Below, piece after piece: positions 1 through 8,626 of a stretch of DNA of 59,650 bases (the stretch's first letter is position 1; each line of letters starts with the position of its first letter). Made by a program: the position numbers and the translations under genes. Origin of the DNA: Candidatus Bathyarchaeota archaeon (GTDB taxonomy: Archaea; Thermoproteota; Bathyarchaeia; Bathyarchaeales; Bathycorpusculaceae); NCBI GenBank assembly GCA_003141855.1, contig PLNS01000027.1, positions 160,473 to 220,122 on the forward strand, in the 5' to 3' direction. The notes below the pieces were generated by a model. It was not told the origin of the DNA. It saw only the letters and a program-made list of their open reading frames with translations, and did no database searches.

Positions 1-100
1 CTTTTTTTCCTAAAAACTCCTTCAGGCTTCTGGGTTTCATGTCCTCATCGGGCAGGGTAAAATCGGGTGCCTTGTCTCCAACTTTTACTTGGGTTACCAT
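1..100 (-). CDS. Peroxiredoxin (AhpC/TSA, Bcp-like), N-terminal part only
   Basis: The reading frame starts at an ATG at 98-100 and runs off the left edge after 33 codons. The visible protein begins MVTQVKVGDKAPDFTLPD and continues with a SLKEF segment. The K-x-G-D-x-A-P-D-F-T-L-P pattern is the first beta strand of thioredoxin-fold peroxiredoxins, which reduce peroxides with a cysteine located further along, outside the window. Family is clear from this pattern; the subclass (Bcp/PrxQ or AhpC) cannot be decided without the catalytic region. Confidence 0.8.
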   Translation of the reverse strand, partial: MVTQVKVGDKAPDFTLPDEDMKPRSLKEFLGKK

Positions 101-309
101 AAAAAACCATCCTTGATAGAAAAAGAAGAGGGGCACTTGTATAAATGGCTAATGCCTTGCTAGAAAAACAATAAACCTGCGAACAAGCGACTGTTGGTTA
201 GCTTATTTGCTTCCTTAAGCTTTTGTATAAAAATATTCATTTGTACTTGAGTGCGTATCATGCATTTGAGTTTCAAGTGCATGCCTAAGAGCCCACCCAA
301 AAAAGAAAA

Positions 310-888
310 TTATTTTTCTTCTGGCGGCTTCTCCCACAACTCTAGCTTCTGCTTCTTTAGCTCTGTCCGTTTCTTCTGCAAGTAATTGTACACTGTGTGA
401 TGCTGGCAGCCTTCAACAATCATTTGTACCGCGTTGCGTGCTGCATCTGACTCTTCAAAACTGCCGATAATCCCAATTGTGTGACCGTAAACTACTACGT
501 CGGCTTCAGTTAACTCTTCAATTAGCTTTCGGGTTTTGCCGTCTGCGCCAATGATTCTGCCCTTTACGCGTTTTATGTCAGATTCGGAGCGCCCAAAAAT
601 CAAGCGCAAATCTATCATGTCAAAGATGTCGTCTTCGTTTCGGATTAAGCGAAAAGCCGTTTCGGGCGTGAAGCCTCTGCCGATGGCTGTTACAACATCT
701 TTGGCTCTTAGAAATACTGATGGGTCGGGTACGTTTTCTGGAAGCGTTATGGTGACGCTGCCTTCTTTGTCGATGTCCAGCTTTATGTTTAGCTTTGTTT
801 CTATTTCCCGTTTTACTTTGCCTTCTGGACCGATTAGTATGCCGACGCGTTCTTTGGGAATTCTAACAAAAGTATCTGGACCAACCAT
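310..888 (-). CDS. Archaeal KH-domain protein, Dim2/Pno1 family (ribosome biogenesis)
   Basis: This 192-residue protein carries two KH RNA-binding domains. The first has the G-x-x-G loop in ILIGPEGK (about residues 17-24) and the second in GRIIGADGK (about 110-118). Size, domain order and the position next to rio1 match the archaeal homologue of eukaryotic Dim2/Pno1, which binds pre-18S/16S rRNA during small-subunit maturation and works with Rio kinases. Its start codon overlaps the stop of rio1 by one base (TAATG), so the two are translationally coupled. The tail (after residue 170) is rich in Lys and Glu. Role is by family; no catalytic activity is expected. Confidence 0.9.
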   Translation of the reverse strand: MVGPDTFVRIPKERVGILIGPEGKVKREIETKLNIKLDIDKEGSVTITLPENVPDPSVFLRAKDVVTAIGRGFTPETAFRLIRNEDDIFDMIDLRLIFGRSESDIKRVKGRIIGADGKTRKLIEELTEADVVVYGHTIGIIGSFEESDAARNAVQMIVEGCQHHTVYNYLQKKRTELKKQKLELWEKPPEEK

Positions 889-1682
889 TATTTACCAACA
901 ACCATCTTGTATAATTCTTCTTCTGGAATAACGGTAACGTCTAGCCGACTAAAGAACCTATTCACGTTAGCCAAATCCCGCCTAAGCATAAAGTCAGCCA
1001 AAGGATGCTGGATCGAAACAGACTGAGACACATCAAAAACCACGGGCCTGCCCTTCCACATCATAATGTTGTATTCGCTTAAGTCGCCGTGGACAATTTT
1101 GGCTTTTTTATAGAGGCGCTTGAGGTAAGTAACGATTATTTTGTAGACTCGCTCGGGGTTAGCTGGCGGCTGCTCCTTCAAAGACGGCGCACTAACACCA
1201 TCCTTCCCAATAAACTCCATAACCACAACATTGCTTTTGACTGCAATAGGTTTTGGCACACGTACCTTTGCCGCGTAAGCTTCCCTTAAATTGCGAAACT
1301 CCTTTTGTGCCCAAACAGCAATCAATGAGCGTGTGTCATGTTTGACGTCTTTGAAGCGCGGGTCGCCTTCGATGTATTTGTGCATGCCTTTCTTGAATTC
1401 GGCTGAAGAGGTTAAGTAAATTTTAACCGCTAAGTCTGTGCCGTCCTTGGTTGTGCCCCAGTAAACCCGTGCTTCCTTCCCTGAACTTACAACGCCATTG
1501 AGCTCATACAGAATGCCGCTGTTAAGTAAGTCAAAGACAACCATGCGCGTTGCCTGGTCGAAGACTTCTTCGACGGTGGCGCGTTCCTTGGACTTGTCGT
1601 GATTTAGCATTTTGTCTCGGCGTTCCACTCTTCTTTCGGTGTGGGCGATGCGTTCTTGAGCTTTTCCAGACATAGTGTTCAA
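888..1682 (-). CDS. rio1: Serine protein kinase Rio1
   Basis: This is an atypical protein kinase of 264 residues that acts in small-subunit ribosome maturation. The nucleotide-binding loop is SSGKEAR (about 66-72) with the ATP-binding lysine in AVKIY (K87). The catalytic loop is HGDLSEYN (198-205) and the metal-binding Asp lies in FDVSQSV (216-222), a RIO1-type pattern. The first 40 residues are charged and likely disordered. The gene lies between aIF1A upstream and the KH/Dim2 gene downstream on the same strand, and is coupled to the latter through a TAATG overlap. A nearby in-frame ATG at residue 4 is an alternative start. Confidence 0.95.
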   Translation of the reverse strand: MNTMSGKAQERIAHTERRVERRDKMLNHDKSKERATVEEVFDQATRMVVFDLLNSGILYELNGVVSSGKEARVYWGTTKDGTDLAVKIYLTSSAEFKKGMHKYIEGDPRFKDVKHDTRSLIAVWAQKEFRNLREAYAAKVRVPKPIAVKSNVVVMEFIGKDGVSAPSLKEQPPANPERVYKIIVTYLKRLYKKAKIVHGDLSEYNIMMWKGRPVVFDVSQSVSIQHPLADFMLRRDLANVNRFFSRLDVTVIPEEELYKMVVGK

Positions 1683-1756
1683 GCATGTTAACGGCTTTCG
1701 GGGTATTAAAACCAGTCGAGCAGAAATAGCCCTTTGGAATGTTGCCTTTAGCTTAA

Positions 1757-1820
1757 ATGCAAAATGCTTAAGGGGGGTAGGCCGCCATTGCCGTTTTTCA
1801 GCTTCAAAAGTATGTTAAGA
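1757..1820 (+). repeat. Degenerate half-unit of the AGGGGGTAGGTC repeat family
   Basis: The intergenic stretch between rio1 and the aIF1A gene contains CTTAAGGGGGGTAGGCC, then CCATTGCCGTTTTTCAGC and TATGTTAAG. This aligns by eye, piece by piece, with the second half of the long copies at 37.48 and 54.73 kb (CCTAAGAGGGGTAGGTCC, TAATGGCGTTTTTTGAAGCC, CATGTTAAA). The hairpin arms are no longer perfectly complementary, so this looks like an old decayed unit. Confidence 0.55.
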
Positions 1821-1865
1821 ACATCAACGAGAAATTGCAAAAGAATAATTGTTCAAAATTGGAAA

Positions 1866-2171
1866 TTAAAGGGTTAAAATGCCCTTGCGCCTAAGCGTAT
1901 CCGCCTGCGAATGCGTATAACGCCAAACCACGTCGCCGCGTTCTTTGGTTTGGAACTCCCAGGGTGCAACGATAACTATGTCGCCTTCACGGATCCAAAC
2001 GCGCCGCTTCATTTTGCCTCTGATTCGGCATAAACGTTCCGCGCCGTCTTGGCATTTGACTAATATGCGGTCGAAACCAAGCAGTTTGATTACTACGCCT
2101 AAGACTTCGCCTTGTCCAGGATAAACTAACTCGCCGATTGCGCCTTCGCTTAACACTTTTTTCTTTCCCAA
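1866..2171 (-). CDS. eif1A: Translation initiation factor aIF1A
   Basis: This 101-residue protein is the archaeal counterpart of eIF1A/IF1, an OB-fold factor that sits in the A site of the small subunit during initiation. The strands around GQVLGVV-like EVLGVVIKLLGFDRILVKC, the motif RIRGKMKRRVWIREGD and the VAPWEFQ segment are characteristic. It is the usual length (about 100 residues), with a start ATG preceded by AGTGTTTGGGAAAG-type purine sequence. A possible TATA element (CTTTTAAG, complement of about 2215-2222) lies about 45 bases upstream. It starts a same-strand run with rio1 and the KH gene, although about 180 bases containing a decayed repeat separate it from rio1. Confidence 0.95.
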   Translation of the reverse strand: MGKKKVLSEGAIGELVYPGQGEVLGVVIKLLGFDRILVKCQDGAERLCRIRGKMKRRVWIREGDIVIVAPWEFQTKERGDVVWRYTHSQADTLRRKGILTL

Positions 2172-2346
2172 ACACTAAACCTCATTTCGACTTGAAAAAA
2201 ATATGTGCAGCTTACTTAAAAGCGTGTTCATCGACCAATACAGCTTCAACAGGTCAAAAAACAATTTCTACACAAAAAACCAAGTCAACAAATGATGATA
2301 AATAACATCTTTTCGAACAAAAACAAACAATACCTCACATACCACA

Positions 2347-2391
2347 CCCTTCAAACGTTGAGGCTATAAATAAGGGGGGTATAGTCTGCTT
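2347..2391 (+). repeat. Conserved intergenic block with AAATAAGGGGGG core
   Basis: In the 320-base gap between the divergent aIF1A and HD genes, positions 2350-2362 read TTCAAACGTTGAG followed by TATAAATAAGGGGGG and TATAG. The same two blocks, in the same order and at nearly the same spacing, occur on the opposite strand at 40852-40890 upstream of ileS. The embedded TATAAATA could act as an archaeal TATA box for rightward transcription, but it is 120 bases from the HD start. The rest of the gap is AT-rich with no feature I can support. Confidence 0.5.
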
Positions 2392-2491
2392 CGAGCGCTA
2401 GAGTACACAAGAGTCTGCTTAGTCAATGTTTGCGCTTGATGTAAGTTTAAATCTTTACCCTAAATATTAGTCAATAACGGAGCATCACTAA

Positions 2492-3298
2492 GTGTCTTAC
2501 GTCTTTAACATACCCTACCGAAACAACCCTAAACTCAAGGCAGTCATGGAAAAAGTAAAAGACGACAAAAAACTCAAAACCTACTGGAGATGCGCCAACG
2601 TCATGGCTATCGAACGCATGGGCTACACCGACCATGGACCAACCCACGTTAAAATCGTAGCCAACCTCTCCCTCAAATTGCTGCGGATTTTGGTCGAAAA
2701 AAAACTCATCACCCCAAGCATAGTAGAAAATTACGGCATGAAAAACGACGACGCCGAAGTCGTCGTGGTTTTAGGCTCCATCTTCCACGATTTAGGCATG
2801 ATTGTTCAACGAAACAACCATGAAAAATACAGCGCATTTTTAGCCATGGAATTCTTCGACAAATTCCTAACCCCAACCTACAGCGAGGAAGAAAAAGCAA
2901 TAATCACCTCAGAAGTTCTCCACGCCATCGTAACCCACGAAGAACCGCCCAACAACGAACCGACAAACAAAATCTTAACCAAAGAAGCAGGCATAGTGGG
3001 CATCGCAGACGCCTTAGACATGGAAGCGGGAAGAGCACGAATACCCTTCCAAGCGGGAAAAGTAGACATCCACGCCGTTTCAGCCTTATCCATAGAAAAA
3101 GTAGACATAGAATTAGCAGAAAACGGCGAAAAACCCATCAACATAAAAATCAAAATGTCCAATTCGGCAGGCGTTTTCCAAATTGACGAGCTTCTAAAGC
3201 CAAGAATCGTTAATTCAGGGCTTCAACAATTCTTCCACGTTATCGCGGAAATTACAGGCGAAAAAGAAACCAAAATAATAGAAAAATTCGAAATCTAA
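2492..3298 (+). CDS. HD-domain phosphohydrolase
   Basis: This 268-residue protein has the metal-binding residues of the HD superfamily: His in DHGPTH (H48/H52), the HD doublet in IFHDLGM (H99-D100), a further His in VTHEEP (H149) and Asp in IADALDM (D173). Such enzymes hydrolyse phosphate esters, often of nucleotides, with a divalent metal pair. It starts at a GTG (2492), the only sensible start in frame with the first conserved residues. Substrate is unknown. The gene ends 27 bases before sdhA and may be cotranscribed with the sdhA-sdhB-aspA string, but nothing in the protein ties it to that pathway. Confidence 0.85.
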   Translation: MSYVFNIPYRNNPKLKAVMEKVKDDKKLKTYWRCANVMAIERMGYTDHGPTHVKIVANLSLKLLRILVEKKLITPSIVENYGMKNDDAEVVVVLGSIFHDLGMIVQRNNHEKYSAFLAMEFFDKFLTPTYSEEEKAIITSEVLHAIVTHEEPPNNEPTNKILTKEAGIVGIADALDMEAGRARIPFQAGKVDIHAVSALSIEKVDIELAENGEKPINIKIKMSNSAGVFQIDELLKPRIVNSGLQQFFHVIAEITGEKETKIIEKFEI

Positions 3299-3325
3299 AC
3301 CCATTTCATTTTTGAAGGCAACACC

Positions 3326-5050
3326 ATGATTCACGAGTATGACGTTGTGGTTATCGGAGGCGGAATCGCAGGGTTATACACTGCCTTGACAGCCGCTGAA
3401 AACGCCAAGGTCGCTGTCATCAGCAAGGTGCATGTTACGCGTTCGCATTCGGTTGCTGCTCAAGGCGGTATTGCGGCAAGCCTTGGAAACGAGGAAGAAG
3501 ACCATTGGGAATGGCACATGTACGACACCGTTAAAGGCAGCGACTACCTCGCCGACCAAAACGCAGTGGAAATTTTAGCTAAAGAAGCCCCAAACGCCAT
3601 CTACACGCTCGAGCACTTGGGTGTGCCCTTTAGCCGAAACGCGGAGGGCAAGATTGAGCAACGCCGATTCGGAGGACACACCAAAAACTTCGGCGAAGCC
3701 CCCATCAAACGCGCATGCTACGCCTCCGACCGCACAGGACGCGCAATCATGGACACGCTCTACGACCAATGCCTTCAGAAAGGCGTAACAATGCACAACG
3801 AAGTATTCATCCAGCACCTGCTGTTCGCATTAAACAACTGCTGCGGCGTCGCAGGATACGACATCGCCACGGGAACACCGCGCGTTTTCCATGCCCGAGC
3901 AGTCGTTTTAGCTACAGGCGGATGCGGCAAAATCTACAAAACCACCTCCAACGGCTATGCGTCAACAGGAGACGGTTTGGCTCTGGCGCTGGATGCACTC
4001 TTATCCTTGGAGGACATGGAGTTTGTGCAGTTCCACCCCACAGGCATTTACGGGCTTGGAATCCTAATAAGCGAAGCCGCAAGAGCAGAAGGCGGCGTTT
4101 TGCGGAACGGTTTAGGCGAACGCTTCATGGAGCGCTATGCGCCGACTTTGAAGGACTTGGCGCCCAGAGACATCGTGTCACGGGCGATTCTCAAAGAGAT
4201 AAGCGAGGGCAAGGGCGTAGACGGCAAAGACTACGTTCACCTTGACCTGCGCGACATTGGCAAGGAACAACTAAACCAGAAACTGCCCGAGATAACCTCA
4301 TTCGTTAAAACTTATTTGGGAATTGACCCCAGCGAAACGCAGATTCCTGTTGCGCCAACATGCCACTACATGATGGGCGGAATACCAACCGACGTTGAAG
4401 GGCACGTCTTAGCGGATAAGGCAGGCACAATCTTACCAGGTTTATACGCTGCTGGAGAATGCGCATGCGTGAGCGTTCATGGAGCAAACCGTTTAGGCTG
4501 CAACTCGCTGATTGACTTAGTCGTCTTCGGGCAAAGGGCTGGCTTGAGCATTCTAAAGGAGATTAAAGCAAGAATCATTCACCCGCTTCCAGTGCAAGCC
4601 GAAAACATAGTTGTGGATAAAATCAACAGTTTACTCGAATCCAGAGGCACCGAACGCGTTGCAGTCTTACGGGAAACACTGCAGTGTTTGATGACTGAGG
4701 AATGCAGCGTTTTCAGAAACGGACAAACCCTTGAACACTCCTTAGCTCAGATTCGCCAGCTTAAAAAGCGACTTTTAAACGTCGGTTTAACCAACAAGTC
4801 GAGGATTTTTAATTATGAGTTGCAGGAAGCCCTAGAGCTAAACAACATGCTCAGGGTCGCAGAGGTTATTGTTTATTCAGCGCTTGGGCGCAGGGAAAGT
4901 CGCGGAGCCCACTTCCGCAGCGACTACCCAGAAAGAAACGACGAAGAATGGCTCAGGCACACGTTTGTTAATGAGACGCCAACTGGCCTTAAAGAAAGCT
5001 ATAAGCCCCTCGCAACTGGCAGGTTTACGCCAGAAAAACGGAGTTATTAA
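3326..5050 (+). CDS. sdhA: Fumarate reductase/succinate dehydrogenase flavoprotein subunit
   Basis: This 574-residue flavoprotein interconverts fumarate and succinate. It opens with the FAD dinucleotide-binding motif GGGIAGLYTA (about 11-20), followed by RSHSVAAQGG, where the His normally carries covalent FAD. The substrate site is visible as FHPTGIYGLG, SEAARAEGG and PTCHYMMGG. The C-terminal domain has the usual ESRGAHFRSDYP segment. Length fits SdhA/FrdA (about 570-600). The iron-sulfur subunit follows one base after the stop. No SdhC/D-type membrane gene is present next to it, so electron donor and location are open; annotation as frdA or tfrA-like would be equally defensible. Confidence 0.93.
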   Translation: MIHEYDVVVIGGGIAGLYTALTAAENAKVAVISKVHVTRSHSVAAQGGIAASLGNEEEDHWEWHMYDTVKGSDYLADQNAVEILAKEAPNAIYTLEHLGVPFSRNAEGKIEQRRFGGHTKNFGEAPIKRACYASDRTGRAIMDTLYDQCLQKGVTMHNEVFIQHLLFALNNCCGVAGYDIATGTPRVFHARAVVLATGGCGKIYKTTSNGYASTGDGLALALDALLSLEDMEFVQFHPTGIYGLGILISEAARAEGGVLRNGLGERFMERYAPTLKDLAPRDIVSRAILKEISEGKGVDGKDYVHLDLRDIGKEQLNQKLPEITSFVKTYLGIDPSETQIPVAPTCHYMMGGIPTDVEGHVLADKAGTILPGLYAAGECACVSVHGANRLGCNSLIDLVVFGQRAGLSILKEIKARIIHPLPVQAENIVVDKINSLLESRGTERVAVLRETLQCLMTEECSVFRNGQTLEHSLAQIRQLKKRLLNVGLTNKSRIFNYELQEALELNNMLRVAEVIVYSALGRRESRGAHFRSDYPERNDEEWLRHTFVNETPTGLKESYKPLATGRFTPEKRSY

Positions 5051-5051
5051 C

Positions 5052-5777
5052 ATGAAGGTCACCTTGAAAGTTTACCGCTTCAACCCTGAAGCCGACATTG
5101 AACCGCACTATGATACCTTCAAGGTAGAAGCGGAACCTAACGAGCGAATACTTGACTGCCTAAACAAAATTCGCTGGCAACAAGACAGCACGCTTTCTTT
5201 CCGCATGTCGTGTGCCCATGGAATCTGCGGCTCCGACGGCTTAACAATCAACAGCCAATCCGCTTTGGCTTGCCAAAAACTCGTCGAAGACTACGACTAC
5301 ACCAAAGAGATTCTAATTGAACCGCTAAAATATTTCGACGTTCTCAAGGATTTGATCGTTGATTTAACGCCGTTTTTTGAGAGAGTCAAATCGGTAAACC
5401 CCAAAACACCCTCAAGCCCAGCAAACGTTGAACCGGAAAAGGAAAGACTCCAAAGCATCGAAGAACGCAGCCGATTCGACGACGCCTTAAAATGCATCCT
5501 GTGCGGTTGCTGCTACGGCGCTTGCCCAGTCATGGTTGAACAGGACCAAGAATTCATCGGTCCAGCCGCCATCTTAAGAGAGCAACGCTACATCTTCGAT
5601 TCCAGAACCGCTGATGCACAGGAGCGCTTGCAGGTGATGCAGAAGCCACACGGCGTTTGGGCTTGCAAAAGCTACTACATGTGCACGGTCGTTTGTCCAA
5701 AGAACATTAAAGTCACCGAGGCAATACTTAGGACTAAAAAGAAAATAATCAAAGAACAACAACCCAAAGTGGAATAA
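5052..5777 (+). CDS. sdhB: Fumarate reductase/succinate dehydrogenase iron-sulfur subunit
   Basis: This 241-residue subunit relays electrons to the flavoprotein. The N-terminal [2Fe-2S] ferredoxin domain has SCAHGICGSDG and the later ALAC cysteine. The C-terminal domain has CILCGCCYGACP and CKSYYMCTVVCP, the classical ligands for a [4Fe-4S] and a [3Fe-4S] cluster. The ATG at 5052, one base after the sdhA stop, is chosen over longer in-frame extension because homologues start at MKVTLKVYRFNP. There is no cysteine-rich CCG domain of the TfrB type, so it looks like ordinary SdhB/FrdB lacking its membrane partners. A lyase gene follows after 15 bases. Confidence 0.93.
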   Translation: MKVTLKVYRFNPEADIEPHYDTFKVEAEPNERILDCLNKIRWQQDSTLSFRMSCAHGICGSDGLTINSQSALACQKLVEDYDYTKEILIEPLKYFDVLKDLIVDLTPFFERVKSVNPKTPSSPANVEPEKERLQSIEERSRFDDALKCILCGCCYGACPVMVEQDQEFIGPAAILREQRYIFDSRTADAQERLQVMQKPHGVWACKSYYMCTVVCPKNIKVTEAILRTKKKIIKEQQPKVE

Positions 5778-5792
5778 CAGGAGACAAGTCGG

Positions 5793-7178
5793 ATGGAAAC
5801 CAGAAAAGAAATCGACCCATTAGGCGAGAGAGCAATCCCCAAAAACGCCTATTACGGTATTCAAACGTTGAGGGCGACCGAGAATTTTCCAGTCAGCGGA
5901 ATCAAAGCGCCAGTCCAATTCATCAAGGCTTATGTTCTCATAAAAAAAGCCGCCGCAGCAGCCAACAGTCAGGTAGGCTGGCTTGACCCCAAAACCGCCA
6001 AAGCCATCATCGAAGCATGCGACGAAGTCCTCGCGGGCAAACTGCTCGACCAATTCGTCGTTGACGTATTCCAAGCGGGCGCAGGCACATCCTTTAACAT
6101 GAACGTTAACGAGGTCTTAGCAAACAGGGCACTGGAAATCCTCGGCAAACAGAAAGGCGACTACAAAACCCTAAACCCCAACGACCACGTAAACATGGGC
6201 CAATCCACCAACGACACTTTCCCCACGGCGCTCCACGTTTCGGTTCTCATGGCGCTGCAGCCTTTGCTTTTGGCGCTCGATGAGCTTGCAGGAGCTTTTG
6301 AGGAGTTGGGTAAGAAGAACGCGCATGTTTTGAAGTCTGGCAGGACTCACCTTCAGGATGCTGTGCCTGTTACGGTTGGGCAGGAATTTAGCGCTTATGG
6401 CTCGGCGGTTGCTAGCGCATGTGCTGAACTGCGCAGAAGACAGGAGAACCTCTACTCGGTTGCTTTAGGCGGCACTGCCACGGGAACAGGCGCCAACACA
6501 CATCCAGATTACAAGCGAAAAGCCATTACTGAATTGGCAAAACTGACTGGTTTCCCACTCAAGCCAGCAAAGAACAATTTTGAGGCTCTCCAAAGCCACA
6601 GAGCATCGCAGTCAGTTTCAAGCGGGCTTAAAGAGTTGGCATTGGAACTTATCAGAATAGCCAACGACCTGCGGTTGCTGGCTTCGGGTCCAACGACTGG
6701 GCTCAATGAGATTACGCTTCCGCCCGTGCAGCCCGGCTCATCGATTATGCCGGGAAAAGTGAACCCTGTTATGGCTGAATGCCTCGACATGGTAGCGTTC
6801 CAAGTAGTCGGAAACGATTTGGCGACATCTATGGCTGTGCAGGCAGGACAATTGGAACTCAACGTCATGACCCCAGCAGTAATGTACAATATGCTCTTCT
6901 CCATCCAAATCCTCAGCAATTACATTCCAGTTTTCACGGAGAAATGCGTCAAAGGCATAACTGTTGACGAGAAACGCTGCGAACAATACCTGGAAAAAAA
7001 CCCCTCATTAGCAACATTGCTTGCTCCCAAAATCGGCTATCTAGAAGCCTCCAAAATCGCCAAGCAAGCCCAAGCCGAAAACCGCACAGTAAAAGAAATC
7101 GCCCTCGACAAAGGGTTGCTTAAGCCAGAGGAACTGGAGAAAATATTCAGCCGAAAAAATCTGCTAAACGAACATTAA
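5793..7178 (+). CDS. aspA: Aspartate ammonia-lyase (aspartase/fumarase family)
   Basis: This 461-residue enzyme belongs to the class II fumarase/aspartase superfamily. The N terminus DPLGERAIPKNAYYGIQT and TLRATENFPVSGI resembles aspartase more than fumarase C. The catalytic signature loop is GSSIMPGKVNPVMAE and the substrate-binding GQSTNDTFPTA and SGRTHLQDAVP are intact. Aspartase deaminates aspartate to fumarate; fumarase hydrates fumarate to malate. The PGKVNP form of the loop is found in both, so fumarase cannot be excluded. Lying 15 bases behind sdhB, it would supply fumarate to the reductase or use its product. An RBS-like AGGAGAC precedes the ATG. Confidence 0.85.
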   Translation: METRKEIDPLGERAIPKNAYYGIQTLRATENFPVSGIKAPVQFIKAYVLIKKAAAAANSQVGWLDPKTAKAIIEACDEVLAGKLLDQFVVDVFQAGAGTSFNMNVNEVLANRALEILGKQKGDYKTLNPNDHVNMGQSTNDTFPTALHVSVLMALQPLLLALDELAGAFEELGKKNAHVLKSGRTHLQDAVPVTVGQEFSAYGSAVASACAELRRRQENLYSVALGGTATGTGANTHPDYKRKAITELAKLTGFPLKPAKNNFEALQSHRASQSVSSGLKELALELIRIANDLRLLASGPTTGLNEITLPPVQPGSSIMPGKVNPVMAECLDMVAFQVVGNDLATSMAVQAGQLELNVMTPAVMYNMLFSIQILSNYIPVFTEKCVKGITVDEKRCEQYLEKNPSLATLLAPKIGYLEASKIAKQAQAENRTVKEIALDKGLLKPEELEKIFSRKNLLNEH

Positions 7179-7202
7179 GATTGTCATTGAAAAGAGATAG
7201 TC

Positions 7203-7240
7203 TCTCTTAAGTGACCTCCCCCTCCCCTTATTTGAAGGCG
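7203..7240 (-). repeat. Short copy of the AAATAAGGGG / AGGTCAC repeat
   Basis: Read on the minus strand, this convergent intergenic gap shows TTCAAATAAGGGGAGGGGG followed by AGGTCACTTAAGAG. It matches TTTAAATAAGGGAGGGGG and TAGGTCACAAGAG at 27424-27455 almost base for base. It lies between the stop codons of aspA and the beta-helix gene, so a promoter role is unlikely here. Confidence 0.5.
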
Positions 7241-7245
7241 GATTA

Positions 7246-8598
7246 TTACCCTGTTGTGCCGTAACCGCTAACTTTTACTGTTGCGTCTGTGGAGGCTGAG
7301 CTTGATTTAGCGTCAACTAAAACAGACCAAATTATGCTCTGCGAGGGATACAGCTGCATCATTTCATCGTCAGTTAACCATACTGAGCCGCTGCTGGTGA
7401 AGGTTCTGACTATGCTGTTTGAGATTACGTTGTCCACCATTTCCAAGCGGATTCTAACCGTGACTGTCTCGTTGTTGCTGAAGCTGCCGTCAACTTCAAT
7501 TTTTGGTTTGAAATTGAAGATTTTGAACGGACGAACCTCGATGCTCTTATTCAACCCATACTGGTTGTTTGAACCTACTGGAACATTGACGTTTTCTCGG
7601 TCAAAGACGCTGCCCACCCCAGAAAGCCAAATGCCAAATGGATTATGAACCCTCGCAGTCCAATTCCCCAAAAAGCTGACGCCGCTATCAAAAACTGGAG
7701 CAGGATCACAGGTTACTCCAAGATCAATACCAAACAAGTATACGGGTTCAGTCGTGAAGGATTCGAACACAACGCCAAACAGCAGGGTTTGGTACATTGA
7801 ACCATCGACTAATAGTCCAGTTTGGTTGGCTCTGCCGTTTTCGCCAATCCAGAACCTAACATCCTGTATCTGGCTGTCCGAAAACTCCGCAAACGGCTCA
7901 ACTTTGATGCCGACAGAGAAATCCCTCAGGTTAAAGGAGCACCGTTCAATTATTGAGCTGGCATACGAGCCTGTGCCGTTGCCGACGGGGGTTCGGAAAG
8001 CTATGCCTTCGGTGGCATTGATGAACTGGCAGTCCTCAACCCTGTTATATTCACTCCAAGTTTTCGTGTTAGCAAACTCGATGCCTGTGGACGTGTTCTC
8101 GAATATGATGTTGGAAATGGTTGTTCCAAACGAGTTCTCAACCCTAATGGTAGCGTTAATTAATGTTAAGCCTGAAATGAGCGCATAGCGCGAGGTTGTG
8201 TGGTCGTCGCCGTATATGATTATTTTTTTGCCGTTGCCGATTATGGTTGCGCCGTCGCTGACGATTTTAGCGTTCACCTTGTTAGAAATGACAATGTCAT
8301 CTGTTAAAGCATAGGTGCCTGGGTTGATGTAAACGGATTTGCCCGCAGTTAACGCCGAATTAATGGCTGAAGACGCGCTCTCAGGCTCAGCCGCAACATA
8401 ACCAGTCAACATGTTCTTTAACTTGTAATTGTTGCCGTCTTGAGAGAGCACATAATCATAATTCACTGCGCTGGTGCTCAAAGAGGTACGGGTTCCTTCA
8501 AAAATAAGGTACGTGTTGAAAGCTGATAAAACAAGCAACGCTACCAGAACAATAACTATGAGGCGTTTAGAACTTATTTTTTTTAGGGCATCTTTCAT
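7246..8598 (-). CDS. Membrane-anchored parallel beta-helix surface protein
   Basis: The protein is about 450 residues from the ATG at 8598. A basic start (KDALKKISSKR) and one transmembrane segment (LIVIVLVALLVLSAFNTYLI) form a signal anchor. The body resembles right-handed beta-helix proteins: an early ANSALTAGKSVYINPGTY-like turn, then repeated short strands with N, T, S and G turns. Such folds bind or cleave polysaccharides, but I see no diagnostic catalytic motif, so enzymatic function is open. A TATA-like TTTTAAAGTA (8617-8626 complement) is about 25 bases before this ATG, which suggests a leaderless transcript and supports this start over an in-frame TTG at 8676. Likely extracellular. 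Confidence 0.7.
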   Translation of the reverse strand: MKDALKKISSKRLIVIVLVALLVLSAFNTYLIFEGTRTSLSTSAVNYDYVLSQDGNNYKLKNMLTGYVAAEPESASSAINSALTAGKSVYINPGTYALTDDIVISNKVNAKIVSDGATIIGNGKKIIIYGDDHTTSRYALISGLTLINATIRVENSFGTTISNIIFENTSTGIEFANTKTWSEYNRVEDCQFINATEGIAFRTPVGNGTGSYASSIIERCSFNLRDFSVGIKVEPFAEFSDSQIQDVRFWIGENGRANQTGLLVDGSMYQTLLFGVVFESFTTEPVYLFGIDLGVTCDPAPVFDSGVSFLGNWTARVHNPFGIWLSGVGSVFDRENVNVPVGSNNQYGLNKSIEVRPFKIFNFKPKIEVDGSFSNNETVTVRIRLEMVDNVISNSIVRTFTSSGSVWLTDDEMMQLYPSQSIIWSVLVDAKSSSASTDATVKVSGYGTTG

Positions 8599-8616
8599 TT
8601 TGAAGGGCTCTGCAGT

Positions 8617-8626
8617 TTTAAAGTAC
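8617..8626 (-). promoter_or_regulatory. TATA-like element for the beta-helix gene
   Basis: The minus-strand sequence TACTTTAAAA lies about 23-26 bases before the ATG at 8598. That is the normal TATA-to-start distance in archaea, so transcription would begin at or next to the start codon. This is inference from spacing only. Confidence 0.4.

Noticed and set aside
4869-5051. N-terminal extension of sdhB overlapping sdhA
   Set aside because: The 61 extra codons overlap the conserved end of sdhA and are absent from the family; the ATG at 5052 follows the sdhA stop directly.
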